This document shows positions 35,547 through 44,299 of a stretch of DNA of 64,000 bases, piece after piece. A program made the position numbers and the translations under genes. This DNA comes from Bradyrhizobium sp. AZCC 1610 (GTDB lineage Bacteria > Pseudomonadota > Alphaproteobacteria > Rhizobiales > Xanthobacteraceae). The stretch lies in the NCBI RefSeq assembly GCF_036924515.1, contig NZ_JAZHRR010000001.1:5861001-5925000 (forward strand), read 5' to 3'. The notes under the pieces are model-generated. The model was not told the origin of the DNA. It made no database searches and saw nothing but the letters and a program-made list of their open reading frames with translations. Within the stretch, counting starts at the first letter, position 1. Every line of letters begins with the position of its first letter.

Positions 35547-36944
35547 TTACATCCCCTTGACGATGTTCTCGGTGACCTTCTTGGCGTCGCCGAGCAGCAT
35601 CATGGTGTTGTCGCGATAGAACAGCGGATTGTCGATACCGGCATAGCCCGAGGCCAGCGAGCGTTTGATGAACATCACGGTGCCGGCCTTCCAGACCTGC
35701 AACACCGGCATGCCGTAGATCGGCGAGGTTTTGTCTTCTTCCGCAGCCGGGTTAGTGACGTCATTGGCGCCGATCACGAAGGCGATGTCGGCCTGCGCGA
35801 ATTCGGAGTTGATGTCCTCGAGCTCGAACACCTCGTCATAGGGTACGTTGGCTTCCGCGAGCAGCACGTTCATGTGGCCGGGCATGCGGCCGGCGACCGG
35901 GTGAATGGCGTACTTCACCTCGACGCCTTCCTTCTTCAGGAGGTCGCCCATTTCGCGCAGCGCATGCTGGGCCTGCGCCACCGCCATGCCATAGCCCGGC
36001 ACGATGATCACCTTCTGCGCGTTCTTCATGATAAAGGCCGCGTCGTCGGCCGAACCGAGCTTGGCGGGCTTCTGCTCACCGCCACCACCGCCGGCCGCGG
36101 CGGTTTCGCCACCGAAGCCGCCGAGGATGACCGAGATGAAGGAACGGTTCATCGCGTGGCACATGATGTAGGACAGGATCGCGCCCGAGGAGCCGACCAG
36201 TGCGCCGGTGATGATCAGCGCGGAATTGCCGAGCGTGAAGCCGATGCCGGCCGCGGCCCAACCCGAATAGGAGTTAAGCATCGAGATCACGACCGGCATG
36301 TCGGCGCCGCCGATCGGGATGATCATGAGCACGCCGAGCACCAGCGCGATGATGGTGATCAGCCAGAAGTCGAGCGCGCTGCCGGAGCGCACCAGACCGA
36401 AAATGAAGAACACCAGCGCCAGCGCCAGCACGATGTTGATGATGTGGCGGCCGGGCAGGATGATCGGCGCGCCGCTCATGCGCGCGGAAAGCTTCAGGAA
36501 CGCGATCACCGAGCCGGTGAAGGTCAGCGCACCGATGGCGACGCCGAGCGACATTTCGACGAGGCTGGATGCGTGAATGGCGCCGGGCTTGCCGATGTCG
36601 AATGCCTCGGGCGCATAGAACGCGCCGGCGGCGACCAGCACCGCGGCCATGCCGACCAGCGAGTGGAAGGCCGCGACCAGTTCCGGCATCGAGGTCATTG
36701 GCACCCGCCGCGCGATCACCGCGCCGACGCCGCCGCCGATGGCTATGCCGAGAATGACCAGCAGCCAGGCGACACCATCCGCCGGCGGATGACTGGCGAG
36801 CGTGGTCGCGACTGCGATGCCCATGCCGATCATGCCGAACAGGTTGCCCTGGCGGGACGATGCCGGGCTCGACAGCCCGCGCAGCGACAGGATGAACAGC
36901 ACACCCGCCACGAGATACAGAACTGCTGCCAGATTGGCGTTCAT
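35547..36944 (-). CDS. pntB: NAD(P) transhydrogenase subunit beta
   Basis: A 465-residue inner-membrane protein. The first 265 residues hold about nine helices of the proton channel. The C-terminal 185 residues are the NADP(H)-binding domain (KVIIVPGYGMAVAQAQHALREM, ADIAFVIGANDVTNPAAEED and FIKRSLASGYAGIDN). With the two alpha subunits encoded just upstream it transfers hydride from NADH to NADP+ using the proton motive force. Length and motifs are normal for the alphaproteobacterial enzyme. Confidence 0.95.
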   Translation of the reverse strand: MNANLAAVLYLVAGVLFILSLRGLSSPASSRQGNLFGMIGMGIAVATTLASHPPADGVAWLLVILGIAIGGGVGAVIARRVPMTSMPELVAAFHSLVGMAAVLVAAGAFYAPEAFDIGKPGAIHASSLVEMSLGVAIGALTFTGSVIAFLKLSARMSGAPIILPGRHIINIVLALALVFFIFGLVRSGSALDFWLITIIALVLGVLMIIPIGGADMPVVISMLNSYSGWAAAGIGFTLGNSALIITGALVGSSGAILSYIMCHAMNRSFISVILGGFGGETAAAGGGGGEQKPAKLGSADDAAFIMKNAQKVIIVPGYGMAVAQAQHALREMGDLLKKEGVEVKYAIHPVAGRMPGHMNVLLAEANVPYDEVFELEDINSEFAQADIAFVIGANDVTNPAAEEDKTSPIYGMPVLQVWKAGTVMFIKRSLASGYAGIDNPLFYRDNTMMLLGDAKKVTENIVKGM

Positions 36945-36987
36945 CTCAGGTCCCCATTTGCCTTTGTCACCACGAGGTGCACGCCGT

Positions 36988-37305
36988 TCACTTCACCTTC
37001 TTCTTGTACATCGCCAGCATGCGCTGGGTGACAAGGAAGCCGCCGAAAATGTTCACGCAGGCGAAGATCAGCGCGATGAAGCCGAAGCCCCGCGCCCAGC
37101 CGCTGCCGCTTGAGATCATTGGAACGCCGACCGCGAGCAGCGCGCCGACCACGATCACCGAGGAGATCGCATTCGTCACCGACATCAGCGGCGTATGCAG
37201 AGCCGGCGTTACCGACCAGACCACGAAGTAGCCGACGAAGACGGCGAGGACGAAAATCGATAGCCTGAATACGAAGGGATCGACGACTTGAGCGATGTGC
37301 TCCAT
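36988..37305 (-). CDS. NAD(P) transhydrogenase subunit alpha, membrane part (alpha-2)
   Basis: A 105-residue membrane protein with three helices ([35 protein letters not shown] and [20 protein letters not shown]) and the conserved [17 protein letters not shown]. In many alphaproteobacteria the alpha chain is split in two: this is its membrane segment. ATG 37305 has AGGAGAG upstream; only 11 bases separate it from the alpha-1 stop. Required with alpha-1 and PntB. Confidence 0.93.
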   Translation of the reverse strand: MEHIAQVVDPFVFRLSIFVLAVFVGYFVVWSVTPALHTPLMSVTNAISSVIVVGALLAVGVPMISSGSGWARGFGFIALIFACVNIFGGFLVTQRMLAMYKKKVK

Positions 37306-37316
37306 GGCTTCTCTCC

Positions 37317-38444
37317 TCAGGCTTTCGGCTGGAAGTTCGGATGGACGACGGCGCCGTCCCTGGTCAACGCGGTGGCTTTCACCAGCTCGTCGTCCCAATT
37401 GACCGCGAGCGCCTTGTTCGGCTTGTCGACCATCGTCTCGATGAAGTTGAATAAGTTGCGGGCATAAAGGCTGGAGGCCGACTGCGCGACGCGGCCGGCG
37501 ACGTTGGTGTAGCCGACGATCTTGATGCCATCGACATCGACGACTTCGCCCGCCTTCGCTCCCTCGACATTGCCGCCGCGCTCGATGGCGAGGTCGACCA
37601 GCACCGAGCCCGGTTTCATCGATTTCACCATGTCGGCGCTGACGAGCTTTGGCGCCGGCCGGCCCGGGATCAGGGCCGTCGTGATGACGATGTCCTGTTT
37701 CTTGACGTGCTCGGCGGTCAGAGCAGCCTGCTTGGCCTGATACTCTTTCGACATTTCCTTGGCGTAGCCGCCGGCGGTCTGGGCGTTCTTGAATTCCTCG
37801 TCCTCGACCGCGAGGAACTTTGCGCCGAGCGACTCGACCTGTTCCTTGGTGGCCGGCCGCACGTCGGTGGCGGTGACCACGGCCCCTAACCGGCGCGCAG
37901 TCGCGATCGCCTGCAGGCCGGCAACGCCGACGCCCATCACGAACACTTTCGCTGCCGGAACGGTGCCGGCCGCGGTCATCATCATCGGGAACGCACGGCC
38001 AAAGGATTCGGCCGCCTCGATCACCGCGCGATAGCCGGCGAGGTTCGCTTGGCTAGACAGCACGTCCATGACTTGTGCGCGCGTAATGCGCGGCATCAAT
38101 TCCATTGCAAACGCCGAGACGCCGGCATCTGCGATCGTCTTCAACGCCGCTTCGTTGCCGTAGGGGTCCATGATCGCGATGACCAGTGCGCCGCGCTTGT
38201 ATTGCGAAAGCTCGGAGGCCTCCGGCCGTTTCACCTTGATGATAATGTCGGCGTCCTTCAGCGCGTCCGCGCTGACGGTGGCGCCGACCGCGGTGAATTC
38301 GGAATCCGGCAGACCCGACTTGATGCCCGCACCCGGCTCGATCGCGACTTCGGCGCCGATTGCCCTATATTTCTTCACGGTGTCCGGGGAAGCGGCAACC
38401 CGCGGTTCGGACGGATCGATTTCCTTGGCAACGGCAATCTTCAT
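37317..38444 (-). CDS. pntA: NAD(P) transhydrogenase subunit alpha, NAD-binding part (alpha-1)
   Basis: A 375-residue soluble subunit with the alanine dehydrogenase/PNT fold. It starts [20 protein letters not shown]; the NAD-binding motif is [39 protein letters not shown] and [17 protein letters not shown] are conserved. It is first of a split pntA pair followed by pntB. Start at ATG 38444 next to a G-rich stretch. It binds NAD(H) and delivers hydride to the NADP domain of PntB. Confidence 0.95.
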   Translation of the reverse strand: MKIAVAKEIDPSEPRVAASPDTVKKYRAIGAEVAIEPGAGIKSGLPDSEFTAVGATVSADALKDADIIIKVKRPEASELSQYKRGALVIAIMDPYGNEAALKTIADAGVSAFAMELMPRITRAQVMDVLSSQANLAGYRAVIEAAESFGRAFPMMMTAAGTVPAAKVFVMGVGVAGLQAIATARRLGAVVTATDVRPATKEQVESLGAKFLAVEDEEFKNAQTAGGYAKEMSKEYQAKQAALTAEHVKKQDIVITTALIPGRPAPKLVSADMVKSMKPGSVLVDLAIERGGNVEGAKAGEVVDVDGIKIVGYTNVAGRVAQSASSLYARNLFNFIETMVDKPNKALAVNWDDELVKATALTRDGAVVHPNFQPKA

Positions 38445-38575
38445 GGGGCCCCCTGGCGCGGCAGGCGCGCGCAAGCAAACTAGCGTCTTTTTCGCTTAGT
38501 TGGATACCGGTTTCGCAACCGGCATGCGTGCAAATGTTGGCCACCGCCGGCGTGGGCGGTGCAGGCAGCGACGCG

Positions 38576-38728
38576 TCAGGTCAGGAAATAGCCCATCAGG
38601 GCGACAATGATTACGACGGCGACGGTGCCGTATTTGACCAGCATGATGAACCCTTCATAGGTCTGCTCATGGGCCGCATAGTCGTTGCCGTCAGCAGTCG
38701 TGTAGGCCACTTCGTTATGGTCAGCCAT
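38576..38728 (-). CDS. aa3-type cytochrome c oxidase subunit IV
   Basis: A 50-residue protein, MADHNEVAYTTADGNDYAAH then a single helix (IMLVKYGTVAVVIIVALMGYFL). It matches the short bacterial aa3-type CoxIV pattern: an acidic N-terminus with H-E-x-T-Y-E-G-F before one membrane segment. It lies 131 bases upstream of pntA on the same strand, away from the core oxidase genes, as often seen in Rhizobiales. It is a peripheral subunit of the terminal oxidase. Confidence 0.85.
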   Translation of the reverse strand: MADHNEVAYTTADGNDYAAHEQTYEGFIMLVKYGTVAVVIIVALMGYFLT

Positions 38729-38825
38729 CGGAATCCCCAATCAAAATCCGCGTTTCTCGCGTGCAATTACCGCAAAGCGTTTGGCAGGGCAACGGCCAAC
38801 GCGCCGCACTTCCCTGCCTATCGGG

Positions 38826-39212
38826 TCATTCGGAAGGCCAATTATCGCGGATCCAGCGGGTCATGCTTTCCTCGCTGACCTCGCCTGCGGCGAGGGAGAG
38901 GATGATGGACGTGGCGTGCGCCGGTTCGGGCGCAAAGGGTATGTCGTTGCCGCGCAAGAAAACCATCATGGCGTGGAACGCGATGCGCTTGTTGCCATCC
39001 ACAAACGCATGGTTGCGGGCCAGACCGAAGGCATAGGCTGCGGCAAGTGCAGCCATATCCGCCCGTCCGTCATTCCATCGGTTGGCTGATCGCAAAACCG
39101 CCAACTCGAGAAGGCCACGATGCCGAATGCCTTCCAGTCCACCGAATATTGCCAGTTGCTCGGCATGCATATCGATGACTTCATCGATATCGAGCCAAAT
39201 TGGCTCACCCAT
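38826..39212 (-). CDS. doc: Doc/death-on-curing-type toxin
   Basis: A 128-residue Fic-fold protein with the Doc core HAFVDGNKRIAFHAMMVFL (the H-x-F-x-D-G-N-K-R motif) and the upstream IRHRGLLELAVLRSANRW. Doc kinases phosphorylate elongation factor Tu and stop translation. The AbrB-type antitoxin gene upstream overlaps it by 247 bases in another frame because it lacks a stop at the usual point, which is abnormal for the pair. The toxin frame itself looks intact. Confidence 0.88.
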   Translation of the reverse strand: MGEPIWLDIDEVIDMHAEQLAIFGGLEGIRHRGLLELAVLRSANRWNDGRADMAALAAAYAFGLARNHAFVDGNKRIAFHAMMVFLRGNDIPFAPEPAHATSIILSLAAGEVSEESMTRWIRDNWPSE

Positions 39213-39490
39213 TTTGCAAGCGCTGCAAACGTATCACGATATTCGTGCATGACCTGGCGGGCGATTTCCATGGTCCGCGCATGCTTGGGGTTGAACGGCG
39301 AAAGCCGCAGACTGCCATCCGGTTGCTCGACCGGATAGAACTTGTCCCCCTCCTTGAGATTGAGCCGGGCAAGAAGCTCCTTCGGCAGGATCACACCAAC
39401 CGAATTGCCGATCTTCCGAATTTGAAGGGCGGTGTTCTCCAGCTTGTAATCGCGAGAGGCCTCTTCCATGCCGCGAGGGGCCTTGTTCAT
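38966..39490 (-). CDS. AbrB/MazE-type antitoxin with abnormal C-terminal extension over doc
   Basis: The frame from ATG 39490 encodes an AbrB-fold antitoxin in its first 90 residues (LQIRKIGNSVGVILPKELLA, LNLKEGDKFYPVEQPDGSLR), then HEYRDTFAALAK, where relatives normally stop. Here the codon after the Lys is TGG and the frame runs on for about 83 more codons through the doc gene in a different frame, giving low-complexity Trp/Ser/Pro-rich sequence. One base fewer near 39211 would create a TGA there. So either the antitoxin has lost its stop or the sequence has an insertion error. The antitoxin should neutralise Doc and repress the operon. Confidence 0.7.
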   Translation of the reverse strand: MNKAPRGMEEASRDYKLENTALQIRKIGNSVGVILPKELLARLNLKEGDKFYPVEQPDGSLRLSPFNPKHARTMEIARQVMHEYRDTFAALAKWVSQFGSISMKSSICMPSNWQYSVDWKAFGIVAFSSWRFCDQPTDGMTDGRIWLHLPQPMPSVWPATMRLWMATSASRSTP

Positions 39491-39502
39491 GGCAACAACT
39501 CC

Positions 39503-39521
39503 GTTATACGATATGTATAAC
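39503..39521. promoter_or_regulatory. Palindrome upstream of the antitoxin gene, probable operator
   Basis: GTTATAC (39503-39509) and GTATAAC (39515-39521) are perfect inverted arms with a 5-base GATAT spacer, 12 bases before the antitoxin start. AbrB-type antitoxins commonly bind such a site to repress their own operon. Confidence 0.6.
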
Positions 39522-39653
39522 ACGCCTCTTCGGCCTGTTCGACAAATGTATTACATTACGTCCCTCCGTCCGCCGGATCCCTTTCAGCAGGATTTCCAGG
39601 CCGGCCTCGAATGTCGCCTGGAAATGCGAACCCCCGCTTCGCTTGAAAACGCC

Positions 39654-40241
39654 CTATCCGAGCACGAAGTCGAAACGCCCGGCCAGCCATCCCGCGTTCT
39701 TGGCCGTGCGCATCAGCAATTCCTTGCGAAACAGGCCGTCGGAACGGTTCAGGGATTCGCCGGGGAAGTAGAGCTGGGTGGTCAGCAATCGGCCGCCGCG
39801 CGGCTGTACCTTCACATGGATATGGCGCGTACGGCCGACATAGGCGCCGGGCACCATGGTGCGCAATCGATAGCGCCCTTCCGCATCAGCGAACTGATGG
39901 CCGCGCAGGCGGAAACCGGAATTGTCGTAGCGGCCCTTGTCGTCGGCTTGCCAGAAATCCAGCAAAGCTCCGGCAATAGGTTTGCAGGCGCGGGAGAGTA
40001 CGAAGCCAACCAGTTCGATCGGCTGCCCCGCCATGCCTTCTTCGAGCAGTTCGATCCGCTCGGGCGACGACGGCTTGAAAAATGGCCCTTCGGTTTGCGG
40101 CAATGTTGCCGCCTCGCCATCGTGGCATTCCGGCGTCGGAGCAAGCGGGGCCTGAGCCATGCTGCCATCGACCACAAGCAGCGAACCGGCTGCGAAGACT
40201 CCCGCTCCAAGTACAGCGCGCCGCGTCGGGGTGTCGATCAT
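39654..40241 (-). CDS. Intradiol ring-cleavage dioxygenase-like protein, exported
   Basis: A 195-residue protein. The N-terminus TPTRRAVLGAGVFAAGSLLV has a twin-arginine-like signal (TRRAVLG) with cleavage near MAQAP. The core shows the dioxygenase beta-fold: TEGPFFKPSSPERIELLEEG, LDFWQADDKGRYDNSG, RLRTMVPGAYVGRTRHIHVK and TTQLYFPGE. The Tyr/His iron ligands (two Tyr, two His in GRYD..., Y..., RHIHV) appear present. Members cleave catechol-type rings; a periplasmic variety like this is common in soil bacteria, with substrates unknown. It stands alone between the toxin operon and pepF. Confidence 0.75.
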   Translation of the reverse strand: MIDTPTRRAVLGAGVFAAGSLLVVDGSMAQAPLAPTPECHDGEAATLPQTEGPFFKPSSPERIELLEEGMAGQPIELVGFVLSRACKPIAGALLDFWQADDKGRYDNSGFRLRGHQFADAEGRYRLRTMVPGAYVGRTRHIHVKVQPRGGRLLTTQLYFPGESLNRSDGLFRKELLMRTAKNAGWLAGRFDFVLG

Positions 40242-40334
40242 GGGGCACTCCCCTCCTGTCGTCACCGTCATTATGCGGCTGAAATTGTGGCCGCGCCCAT
40301 CACAAATCCGTTTCGTGGCCGCGGGGCGCCCCCG

Positions 40335-42197
40335 TTAGCTCATCGTCTCCAATTCGTCGATCATGCCTGATATGACCGACAGCCCGCCGTCCCAGAATTT
40401 GGGATCCTTGGCATCGAGCCCGAACGGCTTGAGCAGTTCGGAATAATGCTTGGTTCCGCCGGCTGCGAGCATGGCGAGATAGCGCTCCGCAAAACCTTCG
40501 GAGGCGTTCTCATAGACCGCGTAGAGCGAGTTCACCAGGCAATCGCCGAACGCATAGGCGTAAACGTAGAACGGCGAATGGATGAAATGCGGAATGTACA
40601 TCCAGAAATTCTCGTAGCCCGGGCGGATGTCGATGGCCGGCCCGAGGCTTTCACCTTGCACGCTGAGCCAGATCTGCCCGATGCGTTCGGCAGTCAACTC
40701 GCCGTTCTTGCGCTCGGTATGAATGGCGCGCTCGAACGAATAGAACGCGATCTGCCGCACCACGGTGTTGATCATGTCCTCGACCTTGCCGGCGAGCAGC
40801 GCCTGCCGCTGCTTGGCGTTCTTGGTCTGCGACAATAGCCGTTTGAAGGTCAGCATTTCGCCGAACACGCTCGCGGTCTCCGCAAGCGTCAGCGGCGTCG
40901 GTGCCATCAGCGCTCCATTTTTGGCCGCCAGCACCTGATGCACGCCATGGCCGAGTTCATGCGCCAGCGTCATCACGTCGCGCGGCTTGCCCTGATAGTT
41001 CATCAGCACATAGGGATGCGCCGAGGGCGTGGTCGGGTGCGAGAACGCGCCCGGCGCCTTGCCCGGCCGCACCGGCGCATCGATCCAGCGATCGGTAAAG
41101 AAACGTTCCGCGATCGCGGCCATCTCAACCGAGAAGCCGCGATACGCCGTCAGCACCATCTTCTGCGCCTCCGGCCAGGCGATCGTGCCGGTCGCCGCAA
41201 ACGGCAGCGGTGCATTGCGGTCCCAATGCGCGAGCTTTTTCTTTTTGAACCAGCCGGCCTTCAGATTGTAATAGCGGTGCGAGAGCCGCGGATAGGCTGA
41301 TCGAACCGAGCCGACCAGGGCATCGACGACCTCGCGCTCGACGCGGTTGTTCAGGTGGCGCGAATCCGCAACATCCTGAAAGCCGCGCCAGCGATCGGAA
41401 ATCTCCTTGTCCTTGGCGAGCGTGTTGGTGATGAGCGCAAAGGTCCGCTCATTGTCCTTGAAGGTCTTGGCCAGCGCCTGCCCCGCAGCCTTGCGCTTTT
41501 CCGGCGCGCGGTCCTGCAGCAGATTGAGCGTCGGCTCGATCGCGAGTTCCTTGGCCCCGACCTTGAAGCGCAGGCCGGAGATGGTTTGGTCGAACAGCCG
41601 ATTCCAGGCGGCATAGCCGCTCTGGGATTTTTCGTGAAACAACTGCTCGACGCGATCTTCGAGCTGATACGGCTTGTCCTTGCGCAGATCCTCGATCCAC
41701 GGCCGGTAATGGGCGAGCTCGGGCGCCTGCATCGCGCGCTCGATCACGGCATCGTCGATGCGGTTGAGTTCGAGCGCGAAGAACAGCAGATGCAGCGAGG
41801 CCGCCGTCAGCCGCTCGGAAACGTCGCCATAGAATTTTGAGATCACGGGATCGACGCTGTCGCCGGCATGAACGAGGCCGGCATAGGAGCCGAGCCGGCC
41901 GGCGAGATCGTCGATCGCCTCGTAGCGCCTGACCGCCTCGGCGAGCCAAAGGCCGCCGTCGTCGCGGGCAACGCCTTCCGCCAGCCTGCCCTTGTAGTCC
42001 GTCTCAAACGCAACGCAGTCGGCATCCATCTTTTGCAGATCGCGGGCGATCTCGGACGCGGCGATACCGGAATAGAGATCGGCGAGGTTCCATTCCGGCA
42101 GTTTGCCGGTTTTGGATTTAGCTGCGGTCACCTTGCTGCTGGTGGCGGGCTTGCGGGACGACTTGCCGGCTCGGGAGGTCGCAGATTTTGCGCTCAT
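40335..42197 (-). CDS. pepF: Oligoendopeptidase F (M3 metallopeptidase)
   Basis: A 620-residue cytoplasmic zinc peptidase. The active site HELGHGVHQ begins at His413, and ALAETASVFGEML supplies the third ligand Glu. The N-terminus is a Lys/Ser/Ala-rich tail of about 33 residues (KSATSRAGKSSRKPATS...), not part of the fold. The rest matches the M3B family in length. It cleaves short peptides. There is no signal peptide, so it works in the cytoplasm. Confidence 0.92.
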   Translation of the reverse strand: MSAKSATSRAGKSSRKPATSSKVTAAKSKTGKLPEWNLADLYSGIAASEIARDLQKMDADCVAFETDYKGRLAEGVARDDGGLWLAEAVRRYEAIDDLAGRLGSYAGLVHAGDSVDPVISKFYGDVSERLTAASLHLLFFALELNRIDDAVIERAMQAPELAHYRPWIEDLRKDKPYQLEDRVEQLFHEKSQSGYAAWNRLFDQTISGLRFKVGAKELAIEPTLNLLQDRAPEKRKAAGQALAKTFKDNERTFALITNTLAKDKEISDRWRGFQDVADSRHLNNRVEREVVDALVGSVRSAYPRLSHRYYNLKAGWFKKKKLAHWDRNAPLPFAATGTIAWPEAQKMVLTAYRGFSVEMAAIAERFFTDRWIDAPVRPGKAPGAFSHPTTPSAHPYVLMNYQGKPRDVMTLAHELGHGVHQVLAAKNGALMAPTPLTLAETASVFGEMLTFKRLLSQTKNAKQRQALLAGKVEDMINTVVRQIAFYSFERAIHTERKNGELTAERIGQIWLSVQGESLGPAIDIRPGYENFWMYIPHFIHSPFYVYAYAFGDCLVNSLYAVYENASEGFAERYLAMLAAGGTKHYSELLKPFGLDAKDPKFWDGGLSVISGMIDELETMS

Positions 42198-42241
42198 GAC
42201 ACTTTCAAAATTGGGAGGTGATCAGGAAATCGGCGGGGAGA

Positions 42242-42685
42242 TCAGGCGAAAGCCACGAGTTGCGGTACAAACTGGACGACCAGCTCTTCGCCCTCAACGA
42301 GCCACGACTCAAGCCTGTCGTCGGTCGCACTGCGAATCGCACACCATAACGTGATCACGCGGACCATGAGCCACGATGTCGATGGGACGGCGGCCCTGGC
42401 GTGCAGCGCCACAAGATCGAGGTTGCGATGCTCGAACAGCAGGCGGCCGAATCCGTCTTCCAGGATGTAGCGGCCGCCGATTCGGGAAACGCACAATTCG
42501 CAAGCCTGATCCGGTAGCGGGCCCAGCAGATAAAATTGGACGTCGCCCTTTTCCGTCGTGCCGGTTTCCCATTCGCGTCCGGTCCCCGGCGCAGTCGCCG
42601 CGCTCAGCGCCGCCAGGATGGTGCTCAGTTCCCTTTCGCTCCATTCGACGGTGTTCTGTTTGCGCTCGAACGCCACGACGCTCAT
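42242..42685 (-). CDS. Unknown protein translated with an XRE regulator
   Basis: A 147-residue soluble protein of mixed alpha/beta type. It has ERELSTILAALSAATAPGTG near the start and FGRLLFEHRNLDLVALHARA in the middle, with two Cys in ACELCVSRIGG. No catalytic motif is recognised. Its start overlaps the stop of the XRE gene by 4 bases (ATGA). The pair looks like a regulator and its cognate protein, and could be a toxin-antitoxin-like or ligand-sensing module; neither can be shown from sequence. I recall similar pairs only vaguely. Confidence 0.6.
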   Translation of the reverse strand: MSVVAFERKQNTVEWSERELSTILAALSAATAPGTGREWETGTTEKGDVQFYLLGPLPDQACELCVSRIGGRYILEDGFGRLLFEHRNLDLVALHARAAVPSTSWLMVRVITLWCAIRSATDDRLESWLVEGEELVVQFVPQLVAFA

Positions 42686-43014
42686 TTGCTTTCCGCTCCG
42701 AACAGCAGCCGGTGCAATTCCGGCTCGTAGTACATTAACAAATGCTTAGCGAAGGCTGCCGGTTCAATACCCAGTTCGTTGGCCCATGCCCCCATGATTT
42801 CAGTTGGAACTCTGCTGAAGCCGTTCTCGACCTGTGAGATGAAAGTATAATACTTCAGGCCAAGACGTGCAGCGAGATCCGCCTGCGACAATTCGGCATC
42901 CGCCCTGCGCTGCTTCAGCCAATCCCCGGCCAGTTTCCGCAATTGCTTTGCCTCCGGCGCCGGCTTGGCCGGCAACCGTACAGCAGGAACGTCTTGATGT
43001 TTTACTCGTTTCAT
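42682..43014 (-). CDS. XRE-family transcriptional regulator
   Basis: A 110-residue protein. The helix-turn-helix is RRADAELSQADLAARLGLKY with FISQVENGFSRVP, followed by a C-terminal helical region (GAWANELGIEPAAFAKHLL). ATG 43014 is used; a TTG six codons upstream is an alternative. A basic N-terminal tail (MKRVKHQDVPAVRLPAK) precedes the fold. It is transcribed divergently from the membrane gene at 43093 (78-base gap) and probably controls itself and the unknown gene at 42242. Confidence 0.78.
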   Translation of the reverse strand: MKRVKHQDVPAVRLPAKPAPEAKQLRKLAGDWLKQRRADAELSQADLAARLGLKYYTFISQVENGFSRVPTEIMGAWANELGIEPAAFAKHLLMYYEPELHRLLFGAESK

Positions 43015-43092
43015 GATTACTAAACTAGCCAAACTGAATACCAGGATCGGTGAAGTTCCCTACCACAATCTCAGTTCGCGAATAAGAATCAG

Positions 43093-43434
43093 ATGGCATT
43101 TTTGGATCGCAGTCAGATTGTCCGAACGACCGACCGAGCACCTTCCGCTCGTGGCAAGGAGCTGTTTGCCGGCATCCTGATCGTGGCGCTGATCGCCGCC
43201 CTCGGAATCCGGAATGTGGTGCCGGCGGATGCGCTGGCGCCCGCGATCGTCACCCTGCTGTTTGCGGTTGCCGCTGTGACGGCTGGCTTCGCGCTGCTCT
43301 GCCGGCGCGACCGATTCCGCATCATGTGGTTCGACCTCGCCGGAAGCCTGACGTTCATCGGCATCGTCCTCTCCGTTCTGATCGAGCCGGACCAGATGGT
43401 CAGGCTCCTCACCCTCACGGATCACCCTGAGTAA
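43093..43434 (+). CDS. Small membrane protein of unknown function
   Basis: A 113-residue protein with three predicted membrane segments (FAGILIVALIAALGIRNVVP, IVTLLFAVAAVTAGFALL and MWFDLAGSLTFIGIVLSVLI), a basic N-terminus and loop CRRDRF. No motif recognised. It is divergent from the XRE gene, so may share its control region. It ends 119 bases before the TerC-like gene. Confidence 0.65.
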   Translation: MAFLDRSQIVRTTDRAPSARGKELFAGILIVALIAALGIRNVVPADALAPAIVTLLFAVAAVTAGFALLCRRDRFRIMWFDLAGSLTFIGIVLSVLIEPDQMVRLLTLTDHPE

Positions 43435-43553
43435 CGGGAAAGCATTTTCCGCAGTCTGACTGCGTCTTTTGTCTACGCGCGTCCAAGCCCGGGCCCCTCT
43501 GGCAGTTCAAGCGAACTGCGATGTCGGATTGGACCATCAACGGAGTGGCCCGC

Positions 43554-44198
43554 ATGCTGGAACTAATCTCCTCGGAACACCTGACAGCGCTTTTCCAGGT
43601 CATCATGATCGACCTGGTGCTCGCCGGCGACAATGCGATCGTCATCGGGCTTGCAGCCGCAGGCCTCCCCGAGGGTCAGCGCAAGAAGGCGATTGTGATC
43701 GGCATATTGGCCGCCACGGCGCTGCGGATCGGCTTCGCCTCCGTGACGGTCCAGTTGCTGCAGATCATCGGGCTGTTGCTCGCCGGCGGCATTCTCCTGC
43801 TTTGGGTGTGCTGGAAGATGTGGCGCGAGCTGCGTACGTCGCATCATCATGAACCGAAAGTGCAGAGTCTCTCAGCCGCAAGCACGATCGAAGGCTCCGC
43901 CCCGGTCGGCCATCAAAAGACGCTTGGCCAGGCCGTCTGGCAGATCACGCTTGCCGACGTGTCGATGTCGCTCGACAACGTGCTCGCCGTCGCGGGCGCT
44001 GCGCGCGAGCATCCGATGATTCTGATATTCGGCTTGGCGCTTTCCATCGCGCTGATGGGGCTCGCTGCCAACTTCATCGCGCGCCTCCTGGAGAAGCACC
44101 GCTGGATCGCCTATGTCGGCCTCGCGATCATCCTCTATGTGGCCGTCGACATGTGCTATCGCGGCGCGCTGGAGGTGTGGCCCCACCTCAACGTCTAG
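43554..44198 (+). CDS. TerC-family integral membrane protein
   Basis: A 214-residue membrane protein with about seven helices and the family's charged helix motifs, VIMIDLVLAGDNAIVIGLAA and WQITLADVSMSLDNVLAVAG, containing two conserved Asp/Asn pairs. TerC/YjbE-type proteins are linked to metal ion export, often manganese. ATG 43554 has GGAGTGG upstream; ATG 43521 would add 11 residues. No manganese riboswitch is evident upstream. Confidence 0.82.
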   Translation: MLELISSEHLTALFQVIMIDLVLAGDNAIVIGLAAAGLPEGQRKKAIVIGILAATALRIGFASVTVQLLQIIGLLLAGGILLLWVCWKMWRELRTSHHHEPKVQSLSAASTIEGSAPVGHQKTLGQAVWQITLADVSMSLDNVLAVAGAAREHPMILIFGLALSIALMGLAANFIARLLEKHRWIAYVGLAIILYVAVDMCYRGALEVWPHLNV

Positions 44199-44299
44199 CT
44201 GCTCCTCAACTTCGCCGTTCTCAACGATTAAGGGTGCGTTAATCGGCATCGGCGAAAGTGCCCCGATTCGATACATTTCAGTAGCGTGCGGGGAGAGCC

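Noticed and set aside
43120..43400. Third gene of a toxin-antitoxin module with the XRE pair
   Set aside because: The gene at 43093 is divergent and is a plain membrane protein without toxin features.
43435..43553. Possible yybP-ykoY manganese riboswitch before the TerC gene
   Set aside because: Considered because TerC genes often have one, but none of its conserved loop sequences were found.
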